A stretch of DNA of 64,000 bases from Todiramphus chloris collaris (taxonomy: Eukaryota; Chordata; Aves; Coraciiformes; Alcedinidae): contig JANVCC010000018.1 in the NCBI GenBank assembly GCA_025345505.1, positions 37,057,166 to 37,121,165 of the forward strand. The letters are read 5' to 3'. Shown piece after piece: positions 54,001-64,000 of the stretch. A model generated the notes under the pieces. The model made no database searches, was not told where the DNA came from, and saw nothing but the letters and a program-made list of their open reading frames with translations. Made by a program: the position numbers and the translations under genes. Position 1 is the first letter of the stretch. Each line of letters begins with the position of its first letter.

Positions 54001-57000
54001 CTGGACACAATACTCCAGCTGAGGTCTCACTAGGGCAGAGTAGAGGGAGAGGAGAACCTTCCTTGATCTGCTGGACACATCCTTCTTAATGTACTCCAGG
54101 ATACCGTTGGCCTTCTTGGCCACAAGGGCACATTGTTGTCCCATGGATAACTTGTTGTGTATCAGGACTCCAAGGTCCTTTTCCACAGAGCTTCTCTAGC
54201 AGATAATGCAATGCTGTCCCATCCACAACCATAGAGATAAAAGAACGGTCCCATAAAGCCACCCATCAGGACCACCAGCTACACCTCCAGACTTAATCCC
54301 CTGCAGCAATACAGTGTTGTTCATGCAGCACCAGTCCTCTCAGCCTCTCCTGGCTTCTGTCCTTGTTCCCATCCCTCCTTCTGATTTGTCCTCCTATGCT
54401 CTCGTACGTCTTTGGGTTGATGAAAGCACATCATGACTTCAGAGAGGGTGGGAGGGAAATCTACATACCCAAAGCCGCTTTTGAAACTTGCTCTGTCCCC
54501 CCAAGCCCCCTGTAGACCCAAGGGAAGCCCCCAGAGGCACACAGGAGGCCATGATGGGAGTCCACAAAGCATCACAGGCTCCTGGACCAGTTCCCAACAG
54601 ACAAATTGTACTGTCTGAGGATTCCTCCATGCTGTGAAAGATTTCAGTTGCCACTTCAGGTGGTCCCCACAGTGCAGCAAAACTTTGGCTTTTGGTTTGA
54701 ATCAGTAAGGATATAAATGTTCCCACAACAAGCAAGTAAGCACCTGAGCCAACTAACAGCATTTTCCCTCCAGCTCTGAATTACATCCTTCTGCAAGGGT
54801 GGTTGATGCCAGTTGATGCTGTTTACATAAACATCGCTGCCAAGGTGTGTCCACCTTCAGGGTATCTGTCCCCAACCAACTTTGGTACACCTCCCCTCTT
54901 CCACAAACAAGGCACCCAACTTTCCAGTTGCCTTCTCACCTTTCACATCTATCAGGCATGATTTGCCCACAAAGTGGAAACACTCAGCAGTGCTCAGTAC
55001 TTCAAACAAAACTCTGGTCCAAATATGTTCAACTTTCTTCTTTACTCAAAAGAATAAATAAATGCTGTTCAGTCTTTTTTCAAAAAGTATATCAGTAGAA
55101 TGGATGATTCCTTAAATGAATGGTCTATTTAAAATATAAACTCATAAATTATTCCCTGAAATACAGGAAGTTTCCATTTTCCCAACTGAAAACTTCAGGA
55201 AGGAATAAGGATCTTGTTAAAATTGTAGGCAGAGCTGTGCAGAACTATTGTTATTATTTCAATTAATTTTGCTAAAACGTATCTGCAAATGGTTAGCTGG
55301 GACATCAGGCATCTTAAAGTTTGCTTTCTGTCTTCATTTCAGAGACTTAAAAATTGAAAATCTTCTTCTTGATGAGAACAACAACATCAAAATTGTTGGT
55401 AGGTGCATGTTATCTGTGAAGCTTCTTTTCAGCTGTTACTTTTATGTGGCTTTCAGTGATAGTTCAGACACTATTTAAATGTAACATTTTATGAGTGAGC
55501 TTGTGATTATTCAATAAACATATTCAAGCTTTTAGAATAAATAGAAGTTATGAAGTGTAACTTAACAGCTTTTTTATTTCAGCTTTAACTGAAACATGTT
55601 TTTATGAAAACAAGGAAAACAATTTTGCCTATTGTTTTCTTTTGTGTGTTGTTTGAGAAGCAAGAAACAATTACAGATTTTATGTGTAGAAAGCTGTTCC
55701 TAGCAGAACTGATTTGTAGATGAAGAAATAAATCTTCTGGGGTGAAACACAGGTATGGACACGGTAGCTTCTGTTGAGTCATTACTCTAACTAGAAGCTT
55801 CATCATATGGTATGTGTTAAAAGAAAAAAGACTGGTTTGGTCACTACCAGAAAACTTGGTAGAATTGTGAAGCAAACATTTATAAAAATGAGAGAATTTG
55901 CACCAAGCAGTTAACACAGCTCAGAGAAACATTAATTTTATTCTATGGAAACCGCACAGAAAAATCCCCGCAAGGGAAGCTCACTCTTAGAGACGCCACA
56001 TGTTTAACCCAGTGTTTCCCAAACCTTTAAAAGCTTAACACCTCTGAGAAAAAAAAGGCACCAACTCTTCACCCCTGTTTTATAGCCAGCCAGTCCTTTA
56101 CAATCACACCTTTCTCTTCCCTCCCCCTTGCACACATGCAGATCTACAGAGGAAAAGGCTAAAGTTAGCAGGTTTTACCCCACATTTACAACGGGCTAAA
56201 GCACACCCAGCTGAGCTGAATGCCAGCACTCATTAATCCATGCTAATGCAGTTGTGTCACTGAGCTCTGGTAGTAGTACACAGCCAATGGAGGCAAACTA
56301 AAATATCTACACCAAAATCAACCAAACCAGGCCTATAGCCGGGGAGCTTCACTGTTACTCTCCTGCTAATTCATGGCCTGTTTGTTTGAACTCAAAGTGG
56401 CATCTGCAGCTGAGACATCAGCAGCTGCTGCGGCTAGCTGATGTTTTCATCTTGATCCTATCTTCATCCAATTGGTAAAGTGTTTTGAGAGCTCTTCTCA
56501 AAACTAAAACCTCTTTGCCTTTTTTATTTGTGACTGTCAGATTTTGGACTGAGCAATACCGCAAAGTTTGAGGGTCTCTCCCAGGAGCTGTTACACACCC
56601 AGTGTGGAAGCCCAGCTTACGCTGCCCCAGAACTCCTTGCTCACAGGCAATACGGTCCAAAGGTGGATGTCTGGTCCATGTAAGTAGATCTAAAAATATG
56701 CTTACCTTGACACTCTCTGCACTGCGTTGTGTAGACAAGACTCTGACATAAATGGATTGGTGGCACTCAGCTTTGGGGCATCAATGGTGAAAGCAGAGAT
56801 ATATCAGAGAAGGGTTGCCAGAAAAAAAGTATTACGAGTGTGAGAGAAGTATCTTGAAATGTGTATTCATTGCAAAACACTGGAGGAAAAACAAAACAAA
56901 GCAAAACAAACCAAACCAAACAAAACAAAACAAAAACACATGAACAAACAAACAAAAACAGCAACAACAGTGACGACAAAAAAAACCCAACAAACCACAA

Positions 57001-60000
57001 CCAAAAAGAAACAAAACCCACATGCTATTCTGGAGAAACTGTGAAAAGGGAAAGTCAGCAGAAGGTAGGGTATCTGGATCTGTTCTGAAAAGACAGAGAT
57101 AGAACTTGCATATACGAAACCCCTCATACGAACCCCTCACCCTCCTGTCCTTCTGGCACAGAGGTTCAACTGATATCTGAGTAAATTCTGAGTAAATCAG
57201 AAACCCTGGAAGCCGTGGACTCACAAATGGGCATTTCCTGTCTAAGGCATATTTTGACAAAAGAAGAAACCTGAACAGAAAATTGAGTCTCAGGGACAGT
57301 GACCAAAGATGTGGCTATATCAGAGCTATGACACCTTCATCCGTACCTTAGCTAGGCCATTTCTACCAGATTATGATAAAAAGGTGAAGTAATTTACTTC
57401 ATAGGTGGCACAAACCTGAATGGACTCCATTTTCCTTGTTCATTGCATCTACAGATTACATCTCTTACAAGAAGAATGATGAAAGTGCCATCAGAGGAGT
57501 AATTTTTCACATAAATTATCTTGGACTTTTCAAATGCATTTGCAGTTTGCAATTCTAGCAGCCAAGTTAGGGGGTTTTTACTTTGTTGACAGTTTTTGTA
57601 GATGGATCTGGGAAAATGATAGTATATTAAGTTGATCATTTTATCCTTTGACCTTTATGAATCTCAATAGGGATCTCCATATACTCAAAAGAGAAAAAGG
57701 CTTTATATACACATGAATGTATAATGTTCATTATTCCTCTCAAGATCTGCTTCTAGCAGACATATTAGGGCTTTGACCTAACTGCAATTCTTCTACCTCA
57801 GCTTCCTCTAAATTTACAGGGTATGAACGGTACACAAAGTTAAGGATGAAGGGACAAATTTTACCAAATTGCTTCAATATAAGTCTGGATTTCAAGAGTA
57901 CCACTCTGAATCTATGTAGACAAAACACAGATGAATCAGGTCTAGAGGATGCTGTCAACACTTAAATAGGATAATACTTATTTCACATTTCAGATGTCTG
58001 AAGGAAGGCAAAGCAGTAACCTTAGAAATATTTACTGAGCTCACTCTGTTAATAATGTCACGTAACAGGTCAAGGACTATGTAAAACTTACACATGGCCC
58101 GTGGATGTTAACATAGACAGATTCTGCATCTTAGGCATAAAACATATTTACAATTTAAATCTGAATTGTTCACACTATCATAGTGGAAAATGAAATTCTG
58201 ATAGACTAAAATAATAATTGGAAAGATAAGTTACTTCTATTGTTACAAAATAAGTAAAGGATTACAGACAACTGGACTTTGGCATCAGAAGATTTCAGAG
58301 TACTGCAGAAATACTGACTTTATGCAAGAGGACTGACAAGGAGCTGTTACAACAGGAACCAGAAAAACATATTCAGTCAAACGCATATTCAGAAAACTAA
58401 CCAGATTCAGCTGCAATCCAGCTGAGGCTCCTATGAGGCAGTAGCAAAGAGCAGTGCCTGTTTTGCCTAAATGATTTTATGCATAAGGTTTTAAAGAGCC
58501 ATTGGGGGACTGGAAAGTGATTAGCTTTCATGCATTAGCTAAATAGAGGAAATAGCTGCTACATTCAAAGAAATCCAGGTAGTTCAGTGGAATAGAGGAG
58601 AAGAAGTTTGTTATAATTAATCAATTTTCAAGTTTTACATGCCATCAGATCCCTTTTACAATTCACACTAAGTGCATTACTGTTAACTAGTGACAATTTG
58701 TGGATAAGATCATAAGATTTTAGAAAAGATTTTAAGATGGTAGTTCCATCCATACCCATACCTTGGGAATTTCCCTATCCTGTACGCTGGTGAAAAGAAC
58801 TGTTGCCTGTTTAAAGCACCAATCATGTATATCATCACCAGCAATTTGAAGTGCAAATTGGTGTTTGCAGTGTTGAAAAGAAAAATGTATTTAACGTTGT
58901 AATGGCATTAGAGATCCAGTTGCACTGTATATTATTCCCCTCATCAGAGAACATTCCGTGGCCCTTCTCTTGCTTCAACTCCAGCTACACTTAACCTATG
59001 TGCTATTATGTGTTATAGAACAATAATCATTGCTACTTCATCAACTCAATGTCGTATCATTGAAGAATGTTTCCTTTGTATCTCTGCGCATTTATACTCA
59101 AAGGATTAATCAGGAAAGTTTTCAAAATCATCATATTCAAGGATTAGATTTCTCAGAAGGTTTGGTAAAGTGGGAAGAGACTAATCTCACCTAAATTTCA
59201 CCATCTAGCAACCAGGCATGTGGTATATACCAGGCAGTCAGTGTCCTGCTATTGTCAGTGCAGGGAGATAGCTCATCTTCTGAGATACATAACTGTAGCC
59301 TAAAATAGCTCTATAAGATAGCTGTGATGAATCTCTTACGAAATGGACCATCTCTTTCCATTGATACCTACTAGTACCTGAGATTTATCTAGTTAAAATA
59401 AAGCAACATAAATCCTAGACAAAAGTAATAAGAAGTATTTATGCGTAGGTCTCTGGTTCAAATGCAATCCAATGATACAATTAGAAAAAGGTGCCATCAT
59501 CTTCTCATGGTTTTTCAACTGTCTGAAAACATTAAAAAAGGTTTGTAGTTGTGCATACCAAGAACAGACCTGTTTCACAGATAACATTGTCATCATCAAC
59601 TGCACTAATGTACGAACCAGATCACAGAATCACAGAATGTTAAGGCTTGGAAGGGACCTTGAAAGATCATCTAGTCCAACCCCCCTGCCAGAGCAGGACC
59701 ACCTAGAGCAGGTCACATAGGAACACATCCAGGTGGGTTTTAAATGTCTTCATAGAAGGAAACTCCACAACTCCTCTTGGTAGACTGTTCCAGAACTCTG
59801 TGACCCTCACAGTAAAAAAAGTTTTTCCTTATGTTTCTGTGGAACCTCTTATGCTCCAGCTTACACCCGTTGCCCCTTGACCTATCATTGAACATCACTG
59901 AGAAGAGCCTGGCTCCATCCTCCTGACACTCTCCCTTTATGTATTTATAAACATTAAGGAGGTCACCCCTCACTCTCCTCTTCTCCAAGCTAAAGAGACC

Positions 60001-63000
60001 CAGCTCCCTCAGCCTTTCATCATAAGGGAGATGCTCCACTCCCTTAATCATCTTTGTGGCTCTGCGCTGGACTCTTCCAAGCAGTTCCCTGTCCTTCTTA
60101 AACTGAGGGGCCCAGAACTGGACACAATATTCTGGATGAGGTCTCACCAGGGCAGAGTAGAGGGGGAGAAGAACCACTCTCGACCTACTAACCACACCCC
60201 TTCTAATCCACCCCAGGATGCCATTGGCCTTCTTGGCCACGAGGGCACATTGCTGGCTCATGGTCATCCTGCTGTCCACCAGGACCCCCAGGTCCTTTTC
60301 CCCCATGCTACTCTCTAACAAGTCATTCCCCAACCTATGCTGGTACATGGGGTTATTCTTTCCCAGACACAAGACTCTACACTTGTATTTCATTCAGTTT
60401 CTCCCTGCCCAACTCTCCAGCCTGTCTAGGTCAATTAAATTAGAATCTCCTGAATTCCTAAAATGACTGTCTTGACTGAGTTAAGCAGAGAAACAGCAGA
60501 GGATGGTGAAGAGAAGTGCTGTTGTGGTGGCACAGATCAGCTGGAGCAAGGAAGTACCATGGAGAGTGTCCAAGGAAACCTCCCGGTTCACAAACTCAAG
60601 ACTGCTGAGCAAGTTTTCCAAACGTTGGTACTTCTCCAAACTGAATGGCAAACCTTCACAAAGTTTGCTGATCACTGCTAGCAGACTGTTAGTGTTTCCC
60701 AAGAGTTAAAATTCTGAGTCTTTAGCCAACAGTAAGCTGTTACCAAATGAATGCCTTCTAGGCATAAGTCACACCTAATTTAGCAATTTGAGCAAAGCAA
60801 GAAGAACTGAATTACTATTTGGAACAAGATCTATCGCATCAGTCCCAGCTCTGTGTTGTCACTCAGCCTCCAAACCGAAATGCTTTATTCTGATGGGCTG
60901 GGTACACTACACTGACACTCCAATGAGCTTATTTTAAAAACAAACAGCAGGTTTCCACTTTCAACACTACAGGCTTTCCAGTCACTCACTGTACAGCCTA
61001 TTTTATACACACTTCCCACAACATTCTTTTCTAGATAAAATGGCATTTACACAAAGGAAAAAAGGTGTAAGATATGTGTTCAGTACAAATTGCTGCTCAG
61101 AGGTAATTTGTAACCTCATTCTTGATACTGAAGGCAAACCTCTGAAACCCGACTCATAGCTTTGTGGGATTTTTGTAACAAATATTTAATTGCATTATAT
61201 GGAGCTCTGCTATTTGTCTTTTCCTTTGACAGAGGCGTAAGCATGTTTGCTATGCTAACCGGCACATTACCCTTCACAGTGGAACCTTTTAATATCAAGC
61301 AACTACATCAAAAGATGTTAATTGGAGAAATCAGCCCTATTCCATCAGACATCTCCCCTGGTAAAGCACTCCAACTTTTATAAAGAATAATGATGTATTA
61401 AAGGTCTAACCCATGTAATAAAGTGAATTTAGCTATAATGCAATCTTCTGGCAAATTATAGGTACCTTTTCCATCTGCTTTGTTTTCATTTAGAAATAAT
61501 ACTTTTGTGCCTTAGGCAAGATCTCTTTATCTTAGGCTAGTAGGGGAGTAACATTTTTGTCTCTTCAAAAGACCACTATTCTTGGTTCTTATTCACAGGG
61601 AGAGTAAAATATAAATTGCTTTTACATAAGTGAAGCAGCTGTGCAGTAAATGAGACCACTGTCATGTTTATTATGTCCCATGGTGTGTGTCATAGACAGG
61701 CATTCTTTTCTGCTTTTCCCAAAAATCAGTTATCAAAACGTTAGACAATTTTTCCTCAAGAGCTTATCTTTTGGCTACAGACAGAAACCACAATATTGAG
61801 ATAATTAAAGAAATGGGAGGGCTAGTTTTCTGAAGAGTCTGTTCATATTTTTCATGAGAAAGAACTGAAATACATTATTTTTGAATGAATTTTACTGACA
61901 GTCTTTAATGACGTAGAATGTTTGAAGTCTTTTAGGAAAACTGGGAAAGATAGTTCTCAAAGATTTTAGCCAGAATTACAGCCCATGGCTTTAAAACCAA
62001 GAAGTCACGTTGGTTTCTATACACTCTGGGTTAGCAGTATAAGTTCTTCTTCTTCAAAGCTCAAAATTCTGCTGCTTTACAATGATTCCTAGAGACCTCT
62101 GGCTTCAGTCCTTGTTTTCTCTCCACCTGGACTAGCATCTTCTCTGCTGACCATCACAGGCTTGTGCCCCTTCTTACAGCTGTTATCATGCAGCTTCACT
62201 GACTGAGTCATTGAAGAGCAGAGCAGAATGAGACATGTTTTGCCCAGCTATCTACCACAATGAGTTCAGCTCTCCCCATCGTTTTGAGCAGCTTTGCTCT
62301 GATGTTAGGCAAGAATCAGCCTAGGAACCAGGATGAGCTTCAGCAGCTGCCTGCAGCCAAGTGCTGGGAAGCATCAGACAGCTCCAGACTAAGCTAGCTG
62401 GATCTAGTCTGGAGCTACAGTATTAAGAAAATGTGATGATTCGATTTCTTTTTCTCTCCCAGTAAACTGTATGAGGATATCTACCATAGCTGTCCAGAAT
62501 GTTTGTACATTAGTGTCTCATCTTTCTTTGGAGATTGGTTGCCAGATAGCAGCTCCATTTTTCTACAAGCCCTCCATAGCTACAATTATTATATTTTTAA
62601 TTTTTCTTATTTATGCTATTGTTAGAGCTTCCATTAATAAATGCATTATCTCTGCTTTTCTATAAAGCCCACACAGTTAGTGGAAGATTGCTGGTAACTC
62701 CATTGTTCCCTTGCCCGTTGGGAATTTAGTGAGAGAGCAGTAGTAAACAAGCTTTGCATACTTTAGATCTAAGTTCTGAAGGAGATTACAAGTGAAAGGA
62801 GCAGTATGTTCCCAGTTTAATGCTCACTTGGCATTTTGCTAATTTCAAAACTTCCCCAAGGAATATGGAAGAATTCAGTAGAGTTTTCCCAAGAAGAAAA
62901 AAAAAAAAACAAGAGGGACTTTATCCAGTGTTCGAGCTGAGTGATAAATATATGAGAGTGATTAATCTTTTTCTGTCTCAACTCCAGGGAGCCAAAGAAC

Positions 63001-63672
63001 AACACATCATCTGAGCACACGGGCCCATTTCCCTCCCTTGACACAGAGTTTTATCAACGAGATTAGCTTCTTTGTGTGAGGAATGTAACTCCTGGGTAGT
63101 CAGCCAACACAGAAGTGCCCCTTCTCAGAGCCTTGATCAAATGCTGAGGACAATGCTGAGATTACTATTGTTGCCATAGGCTGCATTCAATGGGGTAAAT
63201 CAAGTGAATTAGGAAGTGAGGTCCACTTCCATACCTACAGCAGCATTCATAGGTCCACAGCATGCCTCCCAGCATGGTGTGGCCCATGCTGCCCACCCTG
63301 CTTAGGTGTCCTTGGAACAGTGTCACCACACAGGACCACATCAGTCTCAGAGGAGAGCATAAGCTGTTTTATCCAGCAGTCCAGCGGTAGCCCTAGAAAC
63401 CCCTGTTTTACAGCTGATATTCTTTCAATGTGGAGAAGCAGGGCAAGTCCCACATTTCTGAAAAATGTAAGTTCTGCACTGCCCAAATAATCAAGCATTA
63501 GTGGTAAACAACCCATTTCATCTCAACACTGCACAGGAGCTGTACGCTTCATGCAGACCTTACTTGAGCCTGACCCTGCTAAGAGGCCTGGAGTCAAAGA
63601 AGCAATAAAAGACAAATGGTTGAACGAAGGCTTCACCAGAAAAATACTGACCATTGCTGCCTATGAGAACAG
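47803..63672 (+). CDS. HUNK-like: HUNK-like AMPK-related Ser/Thr protein kinase, 5' six coding exons (gene runs off the right edge)
   Basis: Six exons (47803-48054, 49010-49302, 55343-55398, 56541-56679, 61233-61360, 63537-63672) join without a stop into 334 codons plus 2 bases. All five internal introns and the donor at 63673 are GT-AG type, and exon phases fit throughout. The kinase domain starts near residue 58. It has the VAIK lysine K88, helix-C glutamate E108, HRDLKIEN with catalytic D183, DFG 201-203, an activation-loop threonine T220 before QCGSPAY, the APE motif at 229-231, DVWSIG at 243-248, and KRP in the C-lobe. The [26 protein letters not shown] and LLEPDP-KRP stretches are typical of HUNK (hormonally up-regulated Neu-associated kinase), an AMPK-related cytosolic kinase. 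From memory, similarity to classical HUNK is clearly below orthologue level, so a paralogue is likelier. The first P-loop glycine is replaced (N66). The C-terminal region lies outside the window. Substrates cannot be inferred. Confidence 0.93.
48055..49009 (+). other. Intron 1 of the HUNK-like gene
   Basis: This 955-base phase-0 intron is AT-rich unique sequence with no repeat element or ORF of note. A short tandem similarity (CTCATAAATT twice) lies near 48190-48212. Confidence 0.85.
49010..49302 (+). CDS. HUNK-like: HUNK-like kinase, coding exon 2 (residues 85-181 plus 2 bases)
   Basis: The exon follows a TTTAG acceptor and opens directly with VAIKVIDK, which includes the ATP-anchoring lysine K88. 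It encodes helix C (KREPRIHQM, with Glu108 followed by Pro109), [12 protein letters not shown], the hinge region [17 protein letters not shown], and [13 protein letters not shown]. It ends two bases into the arginine codon of HRD at a GTAAGA donor. Residue order, spacing and the SAVEHLH and MELC-GG-L blocks match HUNK and other AMPK-related kinases. Length (293 bases) and phase agree with the next exon. Confidence 0.94.
52227..53286 (-). mobile_element. CR1 non-LTR retrotransposon, 5'-truncated, about 1.06 kb, antisense in intron 2
   Basis: It begins with ATCATAGAATCATAGAATTG, the inverted CR1 tail. Two minus-strand frames overlap: 52869-53225 with the palm segment ([16 protein letters not shown], then FANDTKL) and 52474-53031 with [16 protein letters not shown] to [18 protein letters not shown]. 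The switch between them marks a frameshift. The catalytic FADD motif reads FAND, so the reverse transcriptase would be inactive even without truncation. This is the longest CR1 copy in the window. Confidence 0.93.
53535..54205 (-). mobile_element. CR1 non-LTR retrotransposon, 5'-truncated, antisense in intron 2
   Basis: It starts with CACAGAATCACAGAATGTTA, the inverted 3' tail. The minus-strand frame 53938-54186 reads [18 protein letters not shown], then [20 protein letters not shown], which is CR1 ORF2 C-terminal sequence. It lies only about 250 bases from the preceding CR1 in the same orientation, but its 3' end resembles the copy at 59621 more, so it is probably a separate insertion. The right border is approximate. 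Confidence 0.9.
55343..55398 (+). CDS. HUNK-like: HUNK-like kinase, coding exon 3 (56-base catalytic-loop exon)
   Basis: This very short exon completes the HRD arginine and encodes [18 protein letters not shown], which is the catalytic loop with the catalytic aspartate and the metal-binding asparagine. It ends on the first base of the DFG aspartate codon. The acceptor is CATTTCAG and the donor GTAGGT. The next exon supplies AT and then TTTGGA, restoring DFG. Because 56 is not a multiple of three, a transcript lacking this exon would shift frame and reach a stop about ten codons into exon 4. Confidence 0.93.
55399..56540 (+). other. Intron 3 of the HUNK-like gene
   Basis: This 1142-base phase-1 intron is unique AT-rich sequence. 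No repeat or additional exon was recognised. Confidence 0.85.
56541..56679 (+). CDS. HUNK-like: HUNK-like kinase, coding exon 4 (activation segment, residues 201-246)
   Basis: Preceded by TGACTGTCAG and followed by GTAAGT, this exon encodes FGLSN, the activation loop, [14 protein letters not shown] and YGPKVDVWS. Thr220 sits where AMPK-family kinases carry their T-loop phosphorylation site, just before the CGSP block. As I recall the families, the loop from DFG to this threonine is a few residues longer than in AMPK itself and close in length to that of HUNK. The exon ends two bases into the isoleucine codon of WSIG. Confidence 0.94.
56884..57014. repeat. A/C-rich low-complexity tract, (CAAAA)n-like
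   Basis: Imperfect tandem CAAAA, CAAAC and CAAA units in intron 4. Gln/Lys/Thr-rich frames over it are composition artefacts. Confidence 0.88.
59621..60432 (-). mobile_element. CR1 non-LTR retrotransposon, 5'-truncated, antisense in intron 4
   Basis: It starts with ATCACAGAATCACAGAATG, the inverted 3' tail. One uninterrupted minus-strand frame of 217 codons (59740-60393) covers the C-terminal part of CR1 ORF2 ([52 protein letters not shown]). An intact frame and clean motifs suggest the youngest insertion here, but the element lacks its endonuclease and most of the reverse transcriptase. The right border is approximate. Confidence 0.93.
61233..61360 (+). CDS. HUNK-like: HUNK-like kinase, coding exon 5 (residues 247-289)
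   Basis: The acceptor is TTTGACAG. The exon encodes [20 protein letters not shown], then NIKQLHQKM and an acidic/proline stretch ending PSDISP, with the first base of a glycine codon before GTAAAG. The block [13 protein letters not shown] is almost invariant in HUNK as I know it, and it is the strongest single family marker here. It belongs to the kinase C-lobe between helices F and G. Confidence 0.94.
61361..63536 (+). other. Intron 5 of the HUNK-like gene
   Basis: This 2.18 kb phase-1 intron is unique sequence with a poly-A run near 62897-62909. No exon or mobile element was recognised. Confidence 0.85.
63537..63672 (+). CDS. HUNK-like: HUNK-like kinase, coding exon 6 (residues 290-334 plus 2 bases)
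   Basis: The acceptor is GCACAG and the donor GTACCA, the latter a weaker but valid GT donor. The exon encodes [18 protein letters not shown], which holds the conserved C-lobe arginine, then KDKWLNEGF and IAAYENR at the end of the kinase domain. The arginine codon is split at the 3' border, matching the PNR position in HUNK, after which HUNK continues for several hundred residues. Those exons must lie beyond base 64000. Confidence 0.92.
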
Positions 63673-64000
63673 GTACCACTTTTCACATCTCTCTTCTAGC
63701 TTGGGATTTCCGGATTTGGGATCTAGGGGAAATGTTGGGGTTTTTAGGAGTTTCTTTGTTTTGTGTGTTTTGGAAGATTTTTGTTATCTGCTCAGGGCTG
63801 TTACAAAATGTCAAAATTTTATGCCAGAAAACACATCAACTTTTCTAACCATGGGTAAGTTTTATATTACAGGAAACATCCTTATAGAACTGCTTATATC
63901 CATTGTATCAATTATTTTGTTCTCAACATGCCTCACTGGTGCTACTTATCTCTAGACAGTGTGCTTCTAATCCTTTCCCGCAAACCTAGGTCTCACATAC
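63673..64000 (+). other. Start of intron 6 of the HUNK-like gene (cut by window edge)
   Basis: The sequence follows the GTACCA donor. An open frame runs through it to 63955, but this is intronic read-through with no kinase-like content. Confidence 0.75.

Larger units (their letters stand above)
49303..55342 (+). other. Intron 2 of the HUNK-like gene
   Basis: This intron of about 6.0 kb is phase 2. It carries two antisense CR1 copies (52227-53286 and 53535-54205), listed separately. The remaining sequence (49303-52226 and 54206-55342) shows no supported exon, RNA gene or other repeat. Confidence 0.85.
56680..61232 (+). other. Intron 4 of the HUNK-like gene
   Basis: This 4.55 kb phase-2 intron contains a low-complexity A/C-rich tract (56884-57014) and an antisense CR1 (59621-60432). 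No other feature is supported in the rest. Confidence 0.85.

Noticed and set aside
55399-55478. Read-through of exon 3 into intron 3 as coding sequence
   Set aside because: A GTAGGT donor at 55399 and perfect restoration of DFG by exon 4 show that the read-through codons are intronic.
59740-60393. 217-codon minus-strand open frame as a host gene
   Set aside because: It is the C-terminal part of CR1 ORF2 in a 5'-truncated element with no promoter or full-length protein.
1-64000. CRISPR arrays, operons, tRNA or rRNA genes
   Set aside because: None seen. The tandem repeats here are eukaryotic microsatellites without spacers.

Overview
This is a piece of a vertebrate nuclear genome, almost certainly avian or another sauropsid. 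It has several 5'-truncated CR1 non-LTR retrotransposons with the typical 3' tail of short ATTCTRTG-type repeats, microsatellites, an assembly gap of 400 N, and a gene split into small exons by canonical GT-AG introns. No prokaryotic-style gene organisation, CRISPR array or recognisable tRNA/rRNA gene was seen. Species cannot be fixed from the window.

Positions 1 to about 47.5 kb hold no coding exon I can support. This part is AT-rich unique DNA that is either intergenic or part of a long intron. It contains one CR1 remnant on the minus strand (about 2411-2925), one on the plus strand with a large internal deletion (about 39865-40319), two GGAA microsatellites (5643-5692 and 21224-21318), a purine-rich pentamer repeat interrupted by the gap (11222-11790), a run of 13 G (36122-36134), and two small CpG clusters (32532-32729 and 36226-36408) that stand out from their surroundings.

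From 47803 to the right edge lies the 5' part of one protein-coding gene on the plus strand: an AMPK-related serine/threonine kinase of the HUNK type. Six coding exons (47803-48054, 49010-49302, 55343-55398, 56541-56679, 61233-61360, 63537-63672) join in perfect phase to 334 complete codons plus two bases. They cover the N-terminal region and essentially the whole kinase domain (VAIK, HRD, DFG, APE and the C-lobe arginine). The gene continues past base 64000. The sequence appears too divergent from classical HUNK to be that gene, so I read it as a HUNK paralogue.

Its introns carry three further CR1 copies, all antisense to the gene (52227-53286, 53535-54205, 59621-60432). The main points of interest are the unusual ATP-binding loop of the kinase, a 56-base exon whose two borders fall inside the HRD and DFG codons, nested upstream ORFs and back-to-back palindromes before the start codon, and a divergent inverted repeat near 44.5/45.4 kb.
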